A stretch of 64,000 nt of DNA from assembly GCA_037178975.1 (NCBI GenBank), contig JASJZH010000002.1, positions 62,001-126,000 on the forward strand, read 5' to 3'. Numbering within the stretch: position 1 is the stretch's first letter; every line of letters begins with the position of its first letter. The notes under the pieces are model-generated. The model was not told the origin of the DNA. It did no database searches and saw only the letters and a program-made list of their open reading frames with translations. The DNA comes from Oscheius tipulae. Taxonomy: Eukaryota; Nematoda; Chromadorea; Rhabditida; Rhabditidae. A program made the position numbers and the translations under genes. Positions 21,517-32,417 of this stretch are shown piece by piece.

Positions 21517-22300
21517 GGATTCAGGGCTGAAAATGGAAAAGAAAAGTGGTGAAATTGAGCAAAATTTAGAGAAAATCGATCCGGAGGAGGTGCCTCTGGT
21601 CGCGATGGTGCAATAGGCGGTAAACAAGGAGCTGGGAACACACGCGTGTGAAGGAAAATGAACTTTGAACAACAGCCAAGAGTTGTAAAGAGGGTACAAG
21701 AAGAAGAAAATAGGTAAAAACCATTAATGAGGCTGAAGGCTTGAAATTCCCTTCATTCAACACAAGTGGAACCAAATCTACCTCAGAAATACCATCTTTT
21801 TTTCTTGCCGAGAAAACGAAAGTGAGTGATAGAAAGCTCGTTTGCTAGAAAAATAGAAGCAAAATTGAAAATGAGAGCTCCACTCACTACATGAACAGAT
21901 TTGACGTGCAGGTATAGGCGAACATTATGTTTTAGGTTGCAAACTGCGGAGAATTTGATGGTGAAACTTTCTAATCGAGAAAATGAGTAAAAATAGCAAA
22001 ACTGTGCCAGCAAAGAGGCCAAAAATGAGAGAGAAATAGTCGAAAGACATTTAAATGAACCTTGTGTGGCGGCAACTTTATGGATACGAAATTTTTGGGT
22101 TTGAATCGGTTTTATTTCTTCGGACTTGTTTTTTTGTTGTTTTGATGATATTCTTTCTGTTTCTCGTCAAATTTTCGAAAGGGAACAAAGTAGAGAAAGA
22201 AAGTGCTGCGAAGGCAAGAGAAAACCGGTAATCTATAAAAGAAGACGATTCTCTTGCAATAACTCTTTATTTCCATGGTTCCTCTCTTCTACCATTCCTA
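21517..22300. other. Gap without a recognised gene
   Basis: AT-rich spacer. The only signal is TTTATT (minus-strand AATAAA) at 22266-22271 for the next gene. Confidence 0.4.
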
Positions 22301-22855
22301 TTAGTTCGATTCGTCCGTCTTCACCTCCTCCTTCGGCTCCTTCTTGGTCTTTCTAGTCGGATATACGAGCGACAATACAATCTGTAGCAGACTTAGAAGA
22401 CCGCCAGCTCTTGAAACCAGACAGCCAGTCCTCAGGACGAGTGAGTACCCCGGTTGCGAGGTAGCTTCTTCCATCGGACGCAAGCAGATTCCCAGCACGA
22501 CGAGAGCGCCAATATTGGAGCAGGTGTTGAAGACGAGCACGATTGTAAGCAGAAGTGGCGGGATCCGGCTGGCACAGAAAGAGACCACGTTGAGCAGTAT
22601 GGCCAGACCGCAGGTCAGCAGACAGATGCCGTGAAGGGCGTAGAGCGCATAGGAGAGGGTCGGACTGATGTGTGGCTCTGCTGTCTGGGTAGTATTGCTA
22701 TGGCCGAGAGTCTTCTCAATGCCGTGGCATCCCAGGATTGAGTTAGACAGGGCAGTCGCGTAGAGGACATGAATATCGAATAGAGTTGGTAGAAAAAGAA
22801 GTAGATCTACTATTAGAATGCAGAGGAAGTGTGGATGGAGAGCAACGTGGGTCAT
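22301..22855 (-). CDS. Four-TM membrane protein, unknown
   Basis: Uninterrupted 184-residue frame on the minus strand, unusual here for having no intron. Four hydrophobic segments: about 10-37 (LCILIVDLLLFLPTLF), 69-93, 97-124 (LLLTIVLVFNTCSNIGAL) and 147-165. A predicted extracellular loop has two Cys and an NTT sequon. The C-terminal tail is charged (RKTKKEPKEEVKTDE). The 4-TM layout recalls claudin/MARVEL-like proteins but I see no diagnostic motif. A poly(A) signal lies 30 nt past the stop, supporting a real gene. Confidence 0.6.
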   Translation of the reverse strand: MTHVALHPHFLCILIVDLLLFLPTLFDIHVLYATALSNSILGCHGIEKTLGHSNTTQTAEPHISPTLSYALYALHGICLLTCGLAILLNVVSFCASRIPPLLLTIVLVFNTCSNIGALVVLGICLRPMEEATSQPGYSLVLRTGCLVSRAGGLLSLLQIVLSLVYPTRKTKKEPKEEVKTDESN

Positions 22856-22940
22856 CGTGGGAGCATGGGAAAAAAATAGCTGTTTGAAACACCGTTCGGG
22901 TAAATCTTGGTGTTTTCACGTAATTCTGGTGAGAAATAGG

Positions 22941-23396
22941 TTGGTAGTAGTTAAACAGGCGCCCCGACTCGATTTTACGCGAAATTGCGTACGACGTACG
23001 CAAAAATATGTCTTGGCGCGAATTGGTTCTTTTTTCGTTTTTCATCGTTTTCTACTCTTTTCCTCAACTTTTTTTGCATTTTCTGTCTGTTTATAATGTT
23101 GTTCGACTTCTTTCAACGTAAAGAAAGGAGAAACTAGGAAGTTTTATGAAAATTTTACCTTTTTTTACAGGCAATACTTGCATCAAGCGATAGCTTTGTG
23201 TTGATTTCAAGGTGCGGTACGTTGAAAGAAGTCGAACAACATTATAAACAGACAGAAAATGCAAAAAAAGTTGAGAAAAGAGTAGAAAACGATGAAAAAC
23301 GAAAAAAGAACCAATTCGCGCCAAAACATATTTTTGCGTACGTAGTACGCAATTTCGCGTAAAATCGAGTCGGGGCGCCTGTTTAACTACTACCAA
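22941..23396 (+). mobile_element. 456-bp fold-back element with TAGG target duplication
   Basis: About 180-bp arms, nearly perfect inverted copies: TTGGTAGTAGTTAAACAGGC at the left and its complement at the right (GCCTGTTTAACTACTACCAA). The arms include a stretch coming from CATTATAAACAGACAGAAAA. The spacer is about 90 bp (near 23122-23213). Flanks are TAGG on both sides, a 4-bp target-site duplication. No ORF for a transposase. Confidence 0.9.
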
Positions 23397-23530
23397 TAGG
23401 TTTTTACATGCCTAGAATACGATAACACTAACAGAAAAACAAAAAGATGCTGGGAAAAATGGCAAAATTTCTTCTTCGCGCGCTTCGGGCGTTCAAACCG
23501 AGGTGCCGCTATTCGGTGGAAATAGACTAT

Positions 23531-23650
23531 GTGATCTGGCTTTGTCGGGATTCGCCGCGACTATATACCCCAATGCAGCGCAAGCGAAAAGGCAGTACAG
23601 GTGGGACGTACAGGTGCGATGCGAAAGATTTTTTTTTTGGCAAATTTGCT
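23531..23650 (-). repeat. Dispersed repeat copy 2 (partner of 4690)
   Basis: Reverse complement of the 4690-4805 sequence: GCTTTGTCGGGATTCGCCGC to ATGCGAAAGA. Directly 5' is GGAAATAGACTAT, resembling the end of the TIR MITE. Confidence 0.7.
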
Positions 23651-23997
23651 AGAAATGAGTGCTTGAGCCCGAAAATGACGAAACAGAGAAGCAGTGAAAT
23701 TGAGCTCGCCTATCCTTTCTGAAGGGTTTTTCTACCCGATAATAGCATTTTTGAGCAGTTTCACCTCATACAATCTTGTAGAGCCTGATCTAATCTATAC
23801 CATATAATTTCTGAGAGGTTAGTGAATGTTGTATTGACGAATGCGTATTGCGACACCTCAAATGAACTTATTCTATGGTGTCATCTGTTAATTTGTCTCT
23901 CTGTCTCCGCTTGTCTGAACACTCCTCTCTGGGTCAATAATGCTCACAGCTGATAAGAGGCGTCCTGTCTCCTTACTGCTCTGTCTCTATCTGAATC

Positions 23998-25040
23998 ATG
24001 TCCGAATCTTCCGATCCAAAGCACTGTGGCCTTCGGCACAAGGTGATCGTATTCTTTCTCTAGAATCGAAAGTTCTAGTTCAGATAGCATCAAAATGTCT
24101 GCAAGTTTTCGAAGCGATGATGGCCAAAATCCTTCTGATCATCTCCATCTGCAGCATTGTTTATGCTAACACTTGGCGTCAGTCTTTTCATTCTATTTTC
24201 GAGGAAGTAGAACATTTTAGTTCCTGTCTTCATTAATTTCTCCTTTTTCCTCCTTGCCATTTTTGCCATGGTTACCTATGCTCAATGCTACAGGCGTGTA
24301 CAGCCAGTTCTTGTGCTTCCAATGCTCATTCATCAGGTGAGACTTATGCGTTTTCCGCATTGGAAATTCTAGTCTGTATGCATCTTCTGGATCTTCATTT
24401 GGCTCTATGCAAGCGTGGCTTCGATTACGACAGGAGCCTTGTGGTCACTTGAATGGCTCGGTGGTCCGAAGAGCAGTAGGGAGAAGACGAGCAGTGATAT
24501 CAAGGATCCGAACTATGCTAATCCCAATGAGACCCATCCGGAGATCACTAAATGTGAGTTAAAATCGAACCGAGGGACAAACAAACAGAAACAGAAGGTC
24601 TTATAGACAGACAGAGAGACATACACAGAGACAAAGAAAGACAGAGAGACATGAAGAGACAGAAAGACAAAAAACCGAGAGATCTTCAGCAATCAAATAC
24701 GGTATGCTGATCACCATTGCCTCACTGATCATCCTCTGTCTCAAATGTGTAGCCTGGATCATAGCCCGTCGAACTTGGCGTGAGTTGAGAGCCAGAAAGA
24801 TCGAGCTTGGTTCCCAGGTAGACACTATGCTCCGTTATAAAAGCCTTTTCGGTTTAGAAAGTCGAAGAAGAGTCAGATCTCAGCGATCCATCGCCTAGCT
24901 ATCCTTTGGTGGTTAGAGTACCTGCCGTTAAGACTCCTCCTCCAGCCTATGAGACGGAGCCGCTCAAGAGGACAAGGTTCAGTGAGGACCACGAAGTCAA
25001 CACATCTCAGCGATCCAGCCATCTCGAATCCTCTATTTAA
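23998..25040 (+). CDS. Four-TM protein with C-terminal PPxY motif
   Basis: Six exons close to 248 residues: 23998-24042, 24084-24177, 24221-24336, 24373-24553, 24690-24817, 24858-25040. TM segments: about 22-44 (AKILLIISICSIVYA), 48-68 (FINFSFFLLAIFAMVTYA), 86-112 (CIFWIFIWLYASVASIT) and 149-173 (MLITIASLIILCLKCVAW). Loop 3-4 is hydrophilic with NET. The cytosolic tail carries TPPPAYETEP, a PPxY motif for WW-domain ubiquitin ligases. Layout and tail resemble the LAPTM family of endolysosomal proteins, but similarity is too weak to name it. Confidence 0.7.
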
Positions 25041-25327
25041 ATTTAGGAATCCATCAATGAAAGATTCTTACTTGACAGAGAGACGGAGAGCCAGAGAGAT
25101 GGTGAGACAGAGAGATAGAGAGACTGAGAGATTGAGAGACAAAGACACAGTGACGGCGTCAGAAACAGTCTTGGAACATACCAACAGCTCTGACTCGATA
25201 GGACATTTCCTGTCAACTATGATACTGTAATCCAACTGTGGCCATCAGTCTGCAAGCTCGTCTCCTCCAAGCCCGTCAGGTATGCGCCCCTTCCTAAGTG
25301 GCATCCACTCAGTTCTACTTCCAGAAC

Positions 25328-28300
25328 ATGAGGCAGACATACTTTCTTCTGCTCTTCCTGACGTCCATCGCTCTCGCCCTGGAAACAGACGGCGGCTTCG
25401 AGAAGTTCTGCAAATCAGAATGGCTCGACAGCAGTGTCCTCGAACCAGCTGCCCGTTACATGAAGAGCCCGACACCGAAAGGCAAAGCCAGATGTAAGCA
25501 GATCTACAAGATTGGGGTCAATTTCAACGCGGACGGCATCTGCGACGATCTGTCGAGCTTCGATGTCGGTCAACAGGAGATCTCCAAGGATAGGCAGGAG
25601 CTCACCTGCGTCTGGGGTGAGTCTCTCTCTTTCTATCACTTCTCATTGGGTAGCCTCCGATTACCCAGTAGTTTCTTCCCAAAAGCGAACTCTGAAACTT
25701 TGCACTTTAATTGAACAACTTTGATAATAACTTTCAAAAACTTGCTATTTGGTTGATGAGTTGTAGCAAAAAACTACATTGGCACAGTTTGAGTAAAGCA
25801 TGCCATAAAAGCTGGAGCAATGGAATGTTTAGAGGGTCATGACTGGAGAGACAGAAACAGTGGTGGGGATACAGGTACTCTTTCACAGCTTTCCAGTTTT
25901 TTGACTCATGTCATTGTACATACAAAACTCGTGGTAGCGAAGAGAAAGGTTGAGATGAGAGAAAGGGGAAAGGGTCTTTGGAGGAGACAGGACAAGGCGA
26001 CTGAAAAGTTCTAAACAACGGGTATCCAAGTGGGTCTTAACAGCTTTCCAGACCCTGTGCATAGAGTACAGAGATTGAACCGGAAACGGAGCGAGGGTAT
26101 AGTTCCTATGCACTCCTTTCTGGAAAGGGCTGTATAGGTTTACTTCCCGGGACGAGGTAGAGTATTGGTTAGAATTAAATATCATGGGCAACGATAACTT
26201 CAGCTCAGTGCATCTTACAAGAATAAGAGAGCAAGAACTATAGACTTCAAGAGGGGGGAAGAGTAGAGCAAGAAAGGAGTACAAGAGATGGGGCACTGGC
26301 CGGGACAGAGGCACAACGAATGGATAGAAAAGTACCGGGTTGATGTTTTATGAACTTGATGGGAAACCAAAATTAGGAAGCTTTTCAGTCTTTCGCTCCA
26401 CGCCCTTGTACAGAGCTCGTGGTAACGAAACGGAACAATAGGGAACTTATAAAATAGAGTAGTGATAAAGATGGAACGGAGGGCTCCAGTCTTCCAGATC
26501 CTAGAGTAACATTTTTTTTCCAGAATCTCAAGGTATCTGTGACGACGACTCCATCCTCATCGGATCCAAGTGTTACGGCAAGTTCGGCAGCTGTCCCTAC
26601 GGCTGGGCCCTGGCTGAGACGAGGAACAGTCATGTGGTCCAGTTCATCTCGAAGTATTACCCGGATGATGAACTGTTGAAAGTGACCACGATCAACAAAT
26701 CGGTCGGCGTCTACCATAGCGGAGTGATCCATCGCGACACCGCTGGATTCAACTTGACGGGACCGATGGCAGTCGTCTTGAAGCGTCACTCGGCCAATGG
26801 GGTCTATCCGGGGGAACATGTTCTGATTCACGATGAGAGAAAGAACAGTCACATTAACACGCTCTGTCAGAGACCGACAACGAATCTGGGAAAGAAGACG
26901 GACGAGGGAGATCCGGAGTCCATCTTTGGAGAGGGCGAGTCGACGCACTATGGGCAAGCGGCCACGGCCTACAAACCTTTGTGCTCCGAGGAAGGACATT
27001 TTTGTATGAAGCCGCCAAGGAACCAATTCCAGCCCGAGATGACTAAGAAGGGCGTAAATATCGGAGGCTACCACGACTACTGTGCCAATATCTGCAAGGG
27101 TTGCTTCGCGGCCAGTGGCTACCACTACACGAAGAGATTTATGCAAGGTCCGCTGCCCAACGAACGTTACTATGTGCCGATTGCCAGGACGACGACGATT
27201 CAAGGATCAGATGACTGTAACACGACGCCCAAGCCGGACTCGTACATGCCCTTCGAGCAACAGACACATGTGAGTTTTCAATCTCTCTCTGGCTCTATCT
27301 ATCGCTCTGCCTTTCTATCTCTGTCGTTTTTCTTTGTCTCTCGGTTTTTTTATTCTCTGTCTATCTGTATCTCTCTGTCTTTTTGTCCTTTTTACTAACT
27401 CACCAATTCCAGCCCGATATCAAAAGTTTCCAAGGATCGCATAGGAAGATCTGGAGCAATGGCTACCCCGCCAACAAGTGTTCCGACAGTGGACGTCTGG
27501 CAGCCCAATTCGTTCAGCGTGGAGGCCAAGCCGAGGGAGTTATCGATGTTCCTGTCTTTGACCGAGCTGCCATCTACTGTGTCAAGGGTCCGAAGCCGCC
27601 ACCTCCGGAAATACCAAGCTGTCTGGCCAACTCTTTCTACGACGAGATGGCCAAAAAGTGCAAGTGTAAGGCGAACTTCAAAGATGCTTACGACACGGAC
27701 AGTGATGAAGACTGGGTCAGAAAGAAGGTCAAAGCAGATGGCTATGAGAAGGAATATGTCTGCCTGTGGGATCTGACCAAGAAAAATACGGCCTTCATGA
27801 CGTGCAAAGGTGAAACCAAAGACACTTTCAAGACTGAAGCAGTCATTTTCTTGATCGACGCTTCGGGATCTATTTGGCCCCATGATTGGGACAAGGTTAG
27901 TGTTTTAGATTATTCACAGAGCGCAGAGAGAGAGATAGAAACAGAAAATATTAACAACCGTTGTTTTACAGATAATAGCCTTCCTTCGAAATTCCAAGGC
28001 GTGGCTTCCCAAGAACCAGAAGATTCTGTTCTGTAGGTATCACACGAAGTCTTGTGATGCTAAGCCAATTCTTCCGAAGCAATGGAGCGACGCTCAATTC
28101 GACACTGCTGTCAATTTAGTCCAGAATGACCGCTGCGCTGCTGAACAAGGGGTATGCGACAATTTGTTGACGTTCACCTACACGGCACTGGACACAATTG
28201 TCAACGTCTGGATAGGCGAACGTTCAAGCTCCACAAGCAAGGCCCTCCTGCTGCTCATAACTGATGGCGCCGCATGGGATGAAAATAGTAATCCGGAACC

Positions 28301-28562
28301 ACCCGGCACCTATGCAGCAACTCATGGAGACAAGAGGAGAAGGCGCGGAGCTGTCCAGAAAGCTAGACACAATAACGCTAGAATCATCGCTGTGACTGTC
28401 GGTCAAAATCTGCCCATGGACGAAGATGTCGTAAATCCAGCTACAGACATTATCCGTGTCGATAACTACGGAAATCTTGCAAAGGAAGTAATGAACAGGA
28501 TTGTCACCGAAAAGTGCAAACACGAGCCAAAACATTTCGAAGACGCCACGAAGCCACAGTGA
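25328..28562 (+). CDS. Secreted VWA-domain protein (nematode family)
   Basis: Four exons (25328-25616, 26524-27269, 27413-27895, 27972-28562) close to 702 residues. A signal peptide (TYFLLLFLTSIALAL) opens the protein. Residues about 20-530 form a Cys-rich region I do not recognise, with blocks such as SGVIHRDTAGFNLTGPMAVV, GYHDYCANICKGCFAASGYH and a proline stretch before a further Cys-containing block. The C-terminal VWA domain (about 500-690) starts AVIFLIDASGSIW with an intact DxSGS MIDAS, and continues TFTYTALDTIV and LLLLITDG. It ends EKCKHEP. AATAAA at 28569. Two decayed paralogue pieces lie at 35985 and 37326. Role inferred as extracellular matrix or adhesion only. Confidence 0.85.
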
Positions 28563-28568
28563 TCTGTA

Positions 28569-28574
28569 AATAAA
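28569..28574 (+). terminator. Poly(A) signal of VWA gene
   Basis: AATAAA seven nt after the stop codon. Confidence 0.6.
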
Positions 28575-28895
28575 AAGTACTGTTGGCATCTTGCGTTCTA
28601 TCTGTCTCTGTCACCATCTGCTTTTCATAGCCTCGCAAACCTTCAGAAATCCTTCTTGATCGGAGGATCCTACCTCTAGCTTACGAAAAGCCATAAGCCT
28701 TTTTCTTTGGCCATCTAAGTCTCTCCCCTTTCTCAGATCTCTGTCATTCTCAAAGCCGTTCCCGCGGCTTTAGCCCCCCATATCCCAATGTCGTGACTGG
28801 GCAACCAGCAGCAGTTGCGTGAAATCGGGGCCGCCGCCACAACTGACCACCGGATGTTTCCGCGGCCGCGCCAACAGCCTGCCGTCTTTCCGCTA

Positions 28896-31800
28896 ATGCC
28901 GATTTACATTTTTCTCCTCTTCTTCGTCTTTTATACAGGTAGGCGACCCATGAAAATGGCCCTAATAGTGTCCAGGAAAAGCGGCAAGTGACCTGGACTG
29001 CGATTTTCAGTCCGAATGCTGTTGGGAAGGGGACGGACTGTGGACTGTCAAACAGAAGCATCGTTTCAATATCAACGAATTCAGGAAGACGTTTTTGGTC
29101 GGGAGAAGTAGACAACCACCAGGTAGCTTATTCATTCTGTTTTTATCCAGCTTTTAATCCGGAAACTTGGTACTTTTTTTTTTTAGCTGGGAATTACATT
29201 CTCCGCGAATCTTTCGGAGAGGATGGCCACTACTACTCCTGTCCATTTTGTTCAGCCGACGGCACCGTGCTCGTGCAATTCAGGTGAGCCTTCCCAAAAG
29301 TAGTTCCAAGTGTTCTACACCCTCTGTGTATCTGTCTGAAGCCAGTTACTGTCAATTAGTGACAGTCGCTTTATAGCAGACCAGCTGCCGCCGGCAGCTT
29401 TGCAGTCTTTTGGAATTGCCTTAGATCTGATCACAGGCGGCTGCGCCGCTTCCCTAGTAGCAGTTTCCTCCACAGCTGGCTTGTCCCCTTGTCTCTTGAT
29501 ATGAAATGACTAGTCAGCTTTTTGGGTTGTTAGTGTTGACAGACGATTGGGCGGACACCATGACAGACAGACGGAGGGACACCATCGCGCTTTAGTAAAG
29601 AGTGATCTGGCAAGCGAAGTTCGTTTAGGACATTTGTGGGAGAGCAGTAGATAAAAAGAGGTACAAGAGGTACTAGGCCCCCAAAAAAGTAACAGTCAAG
29701 CTTGTCTTTTTGTAACTCTATATCTATGTGTCTGCAGCAAATCTAGTTCTAGATCAGCCATGTTCGATGGCTGTCGCCGTCCTTTAGTCTTAACTTTTTG
29801 CGTTGACCGGTGGCTGCGCCGCTTCCTCAATAGCAGAAGTTTTCATATTTCTCTCATAGGTGACTTGTCAAATAAATTATTGGCATGGCATGAGTTGCCA
29901 GTTTCCGTTTCGTGGTGACAAACAGGCGGACAGACCTCTGCGCTTTAGATAGTAGAGATGCCCAACATTCTGTGTGTCTGAAGCCAGTATTAGCAACCAG
30001 TGAGCTATTTTGTGACAGCAATTAGCGACAACGGAGTTCGGACAATAAAAACTGACAGCTAAAGCCGACTCTGCTTCTGTTTTGGTAGCTCGTCTGGAGA
30101 GGAACCTGCGCACAGGGTCACCTATAAGGGAAGGACCAGGACAGGCTGACAGAGCCCAATAGAACCCGGGCAAAGCTAAAAAAAATAAGGTTATTACCGT
30201 CACTTGAGCCCCGGGTGTGTCCAAATCCCCAAATTTCAGACATTGGCAGAGTCCGACAGCCCGTCTGCACGTATGCTACAAGACTGCTAGTCAACTGACG
30301 AACAAAGAATGCCTATTGGCTTCGACTTCGAAGCAAAGTCAGGTCTCTTCATACGTTTTTCGAGTCCCAAGGGCTCAGAAAATACAGGTTTATGGGTGAT
30401 TCACAACAAAAAACTGCATCTTCAGCTCCTTTTCCTGTCAGAGACCACTGAAGCGAGTATGGGCTCCGGTACAATCATGATTGACGCCATCAAGGTTCAG
30501 TACCAGGACTGCCATGCTCCTGTTCCGGTGCCAAAAGCGGCGTAGGTTCTTTGTGCGGGTGGTACCCTTTATTAAGATCCGTACTTGACAGTCGAAGCTA
30601 CGTTTCGTTTCAGAATCCCACCTCGACCAAGAGTCAGGAATCCTCAGCCGGTACAGGCTGCCAACAAGACTATTGAAGACGCTCTGGTGAGTTTCTAGCC
30701 GCTAAATTCGTGACTTTTCCAATGGTTCAGCTTAGAAGGAACAGTCAGCTGTCGGAAGCTGTCTACAAAAAGTTCTACCAGCCTTCACCCTTGAGAAAAA
30801 GTGGGATGAAGAAGGTTAAGCAGGTTAGTGTCTTTCTATCCCTCTTTCTCTCTGTCTTTCCGTTTTTCCGTATTTTCGTCTCTCTGTCCCCATATCTCCA
30901 TGTCTCTCTGTCTCTTTTTATCTCCGTTCCTCTTTCACTCTGTCTCTCTATCTTCCTGTCTTTCTGTTTCTCAGTCTCCATATGTCCATGTCTCTATCTC
31001 TCTGAACAATACCCACATTAGGTCGAGTCAAAAGCTCACGTGAAGCAAACTACAACTCCCACAAGACTTCCACTTTCTACTAGACCCACTCTTGCCCCTA
31101 CGGTTCCTCCACCGTAAGCCCTTTGACAGTAGCTATTGACTATCAAAACACTTAGTCCGACTCCTCAGAGACCACCTATCGCTCTGCCGTCTATTCCATC
31201 TGGGAAAGATTTCAATCGTGAGTCTTTTTTTGAAAGATTGACTTTTCTCTCCTCAGCCCTGAATGATCTATTGGGTGAGCAGCTGGCCAACTTTTTGGAT
31301 CCAGACTACGTTACTAGCGACAAGGAAGAGCCCGAAGAGGTCATCCCCCGCTTTTTGATCTATCATAGCCTTTTAGATGGACGAAGAGATAGTTCCCATG
31401 ACGGCTGCCCCACAAATGAGGATCCAGAAGACTCCAGTCCATATCAGAGCCAGAGAGCGTCTTATAGCCAATGCTCCGAAAAGTATTGCCGTTCAGAAAC
31501 ATCATACGGTACGTTTAAAAGAATTAGGGCTTTCCCAGAACCTATTGTTCAGACAGTCCCGCCTGCGCCAGCCCAGCCATCAACCTCATCTCAATCTCAG
31601 CAAACTAAAATGAAGTCTGGAGCTGTAGTTGTGCTGCCACGGAAACCAGTTCAGGTCAATCGACCGGCTCCGTTGTCGGAACTTCAACGGTGAGAGAAAG
31701 AGAGAGAGAGAGAGAGACGCAGAAACAGAGCGACACCCTTATAGTTATGTTTAGACCTCTGCCTATCGGTGTCCCGGGAACATGTGATACTCTGGGAGGA

Positions 31801-32417
31801 TGTCTGTTCGAACAAGGCTTGTGTTCTTGGAAAACACCGACAGAAGTGCCTACAAATTCACAGTTCCAGCTCTCAAAAGTAGGACCTTCGACCTTTATCC
31901 AGGCAAAAGTTCCTTCTGGAGAAGTCTCCATCATACAAGCCGACACTCAAATGAAGGAGAACCACACAGTAATACTTCTAAAAACGCTGAGAATAAGTTT
32001 TCCAGGTAGTTTTTGATGCACTCGAATGGCAAACCGGCTCGCGTCTGATTGGCTGTTGTTTTGTTCAGACTAATCTGCATTGTCCCTTCGCTACCCAAAG
32101 TGAACAGGGAGCCCTCTTGTGGCAAATTTCCAAATTTGAGTGTCCGACTGGAACGGATAAGGTAAGAGAGACGGAGAGACAGAAAGTTAGGGAGACAGGG
32201 ATACAGGACACAGAGACACCGCAGACAGAGAAGCAGATAGATACAGAGAAAGAGAGAGAGACAGAGATAGACGTTAATTAATCTTCAGATCCTGTTTATT
32301 TGTGAGAACTACGGCCAAGAAGAAGCCGTCTGCGGAGTTGACAATGTCCGCCTACACAAATCAACCGATATTTTTTTCATTGAGCCATGTCAGAAAAACT
32401 CGCTCTCATCACTCTAA
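28896..32417 (+). CDS. Secreted protein with two MAM-like domains
   Basis: A signal peptide (MPIYIFLLFFVFYT) is followed after a short intron by LDCDFQSECCWEGDGLW, a MAM-type opening. The domain continues over exons near 29187-29283, 30240-30386 and 30425-30541, ending MIDAIKVQYQDC. A linker of about 250 residues, rich in Pro/Thr/Lys, spans many small exons (30614-31690), including TTTPTRLPLSTRPTLAPTV. A second MAM-like domain begins CDTLGGCLFEQGLCSW (31755) and ends CGVDNVRLH before the stop at 32415-32417. MAM domains mediate adhesion, so an extracellular or cuticle role is likely. The 956-nt intron after 29283 carries two Helitron-like elements. Exon edges in the linker are approximate. 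Confidence 0.75.
29421..29601 (-). mobile_element. Short Helitron-like element
   Basis: Minus strand: TCTTTACTAAAGCGCGATGG at the 5' end, AAGCGGCGCAGCCGCC hairpin near the 3' end, then CTAA 11 nt later, the same spacing as at 18668. In a MAM-gene intron. Confidence 0.55.
29784..29958 (-). mobile_element. Short Helitron-like element
   Basis: The minus strand starts TCTCTACTATCTAAAGCGC, a close match to the Helitron 5' consensus, preceded by A. It shares ATGCCATG and AAGCGGCGCAGCC with the copy at 18668. The 3' end is less clear. Confidence 0.55.
29961..30160 (+). repeat. Dispersed repeat, partner at 58985
   Basis: CTGTGTGTCTGAAGCCAGTA at the start, and TAGCTCGTCTGGAGAGGAAC with a following CACAGGGT near the end, match the eIF5A-intron segment at 58985-59165 (also partly 29325-29375). 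Always next to a Helitron-like end. Confidence 0.6.

Noticed and set aside
26385-27203. 272-codon open frame on the minus strand
   Set aside because: It is exactly antisense to exon 2 of the VWA gene, whose frame closes over four exons and has a homologous pseudogene copy; the antisense frame has no domain.
18668-29958. Autonomous Helitron with Rep-helicase
   Set aside because: Elements are under 200 bp and no Rep or helicase reading frame is present anywhere in the window.
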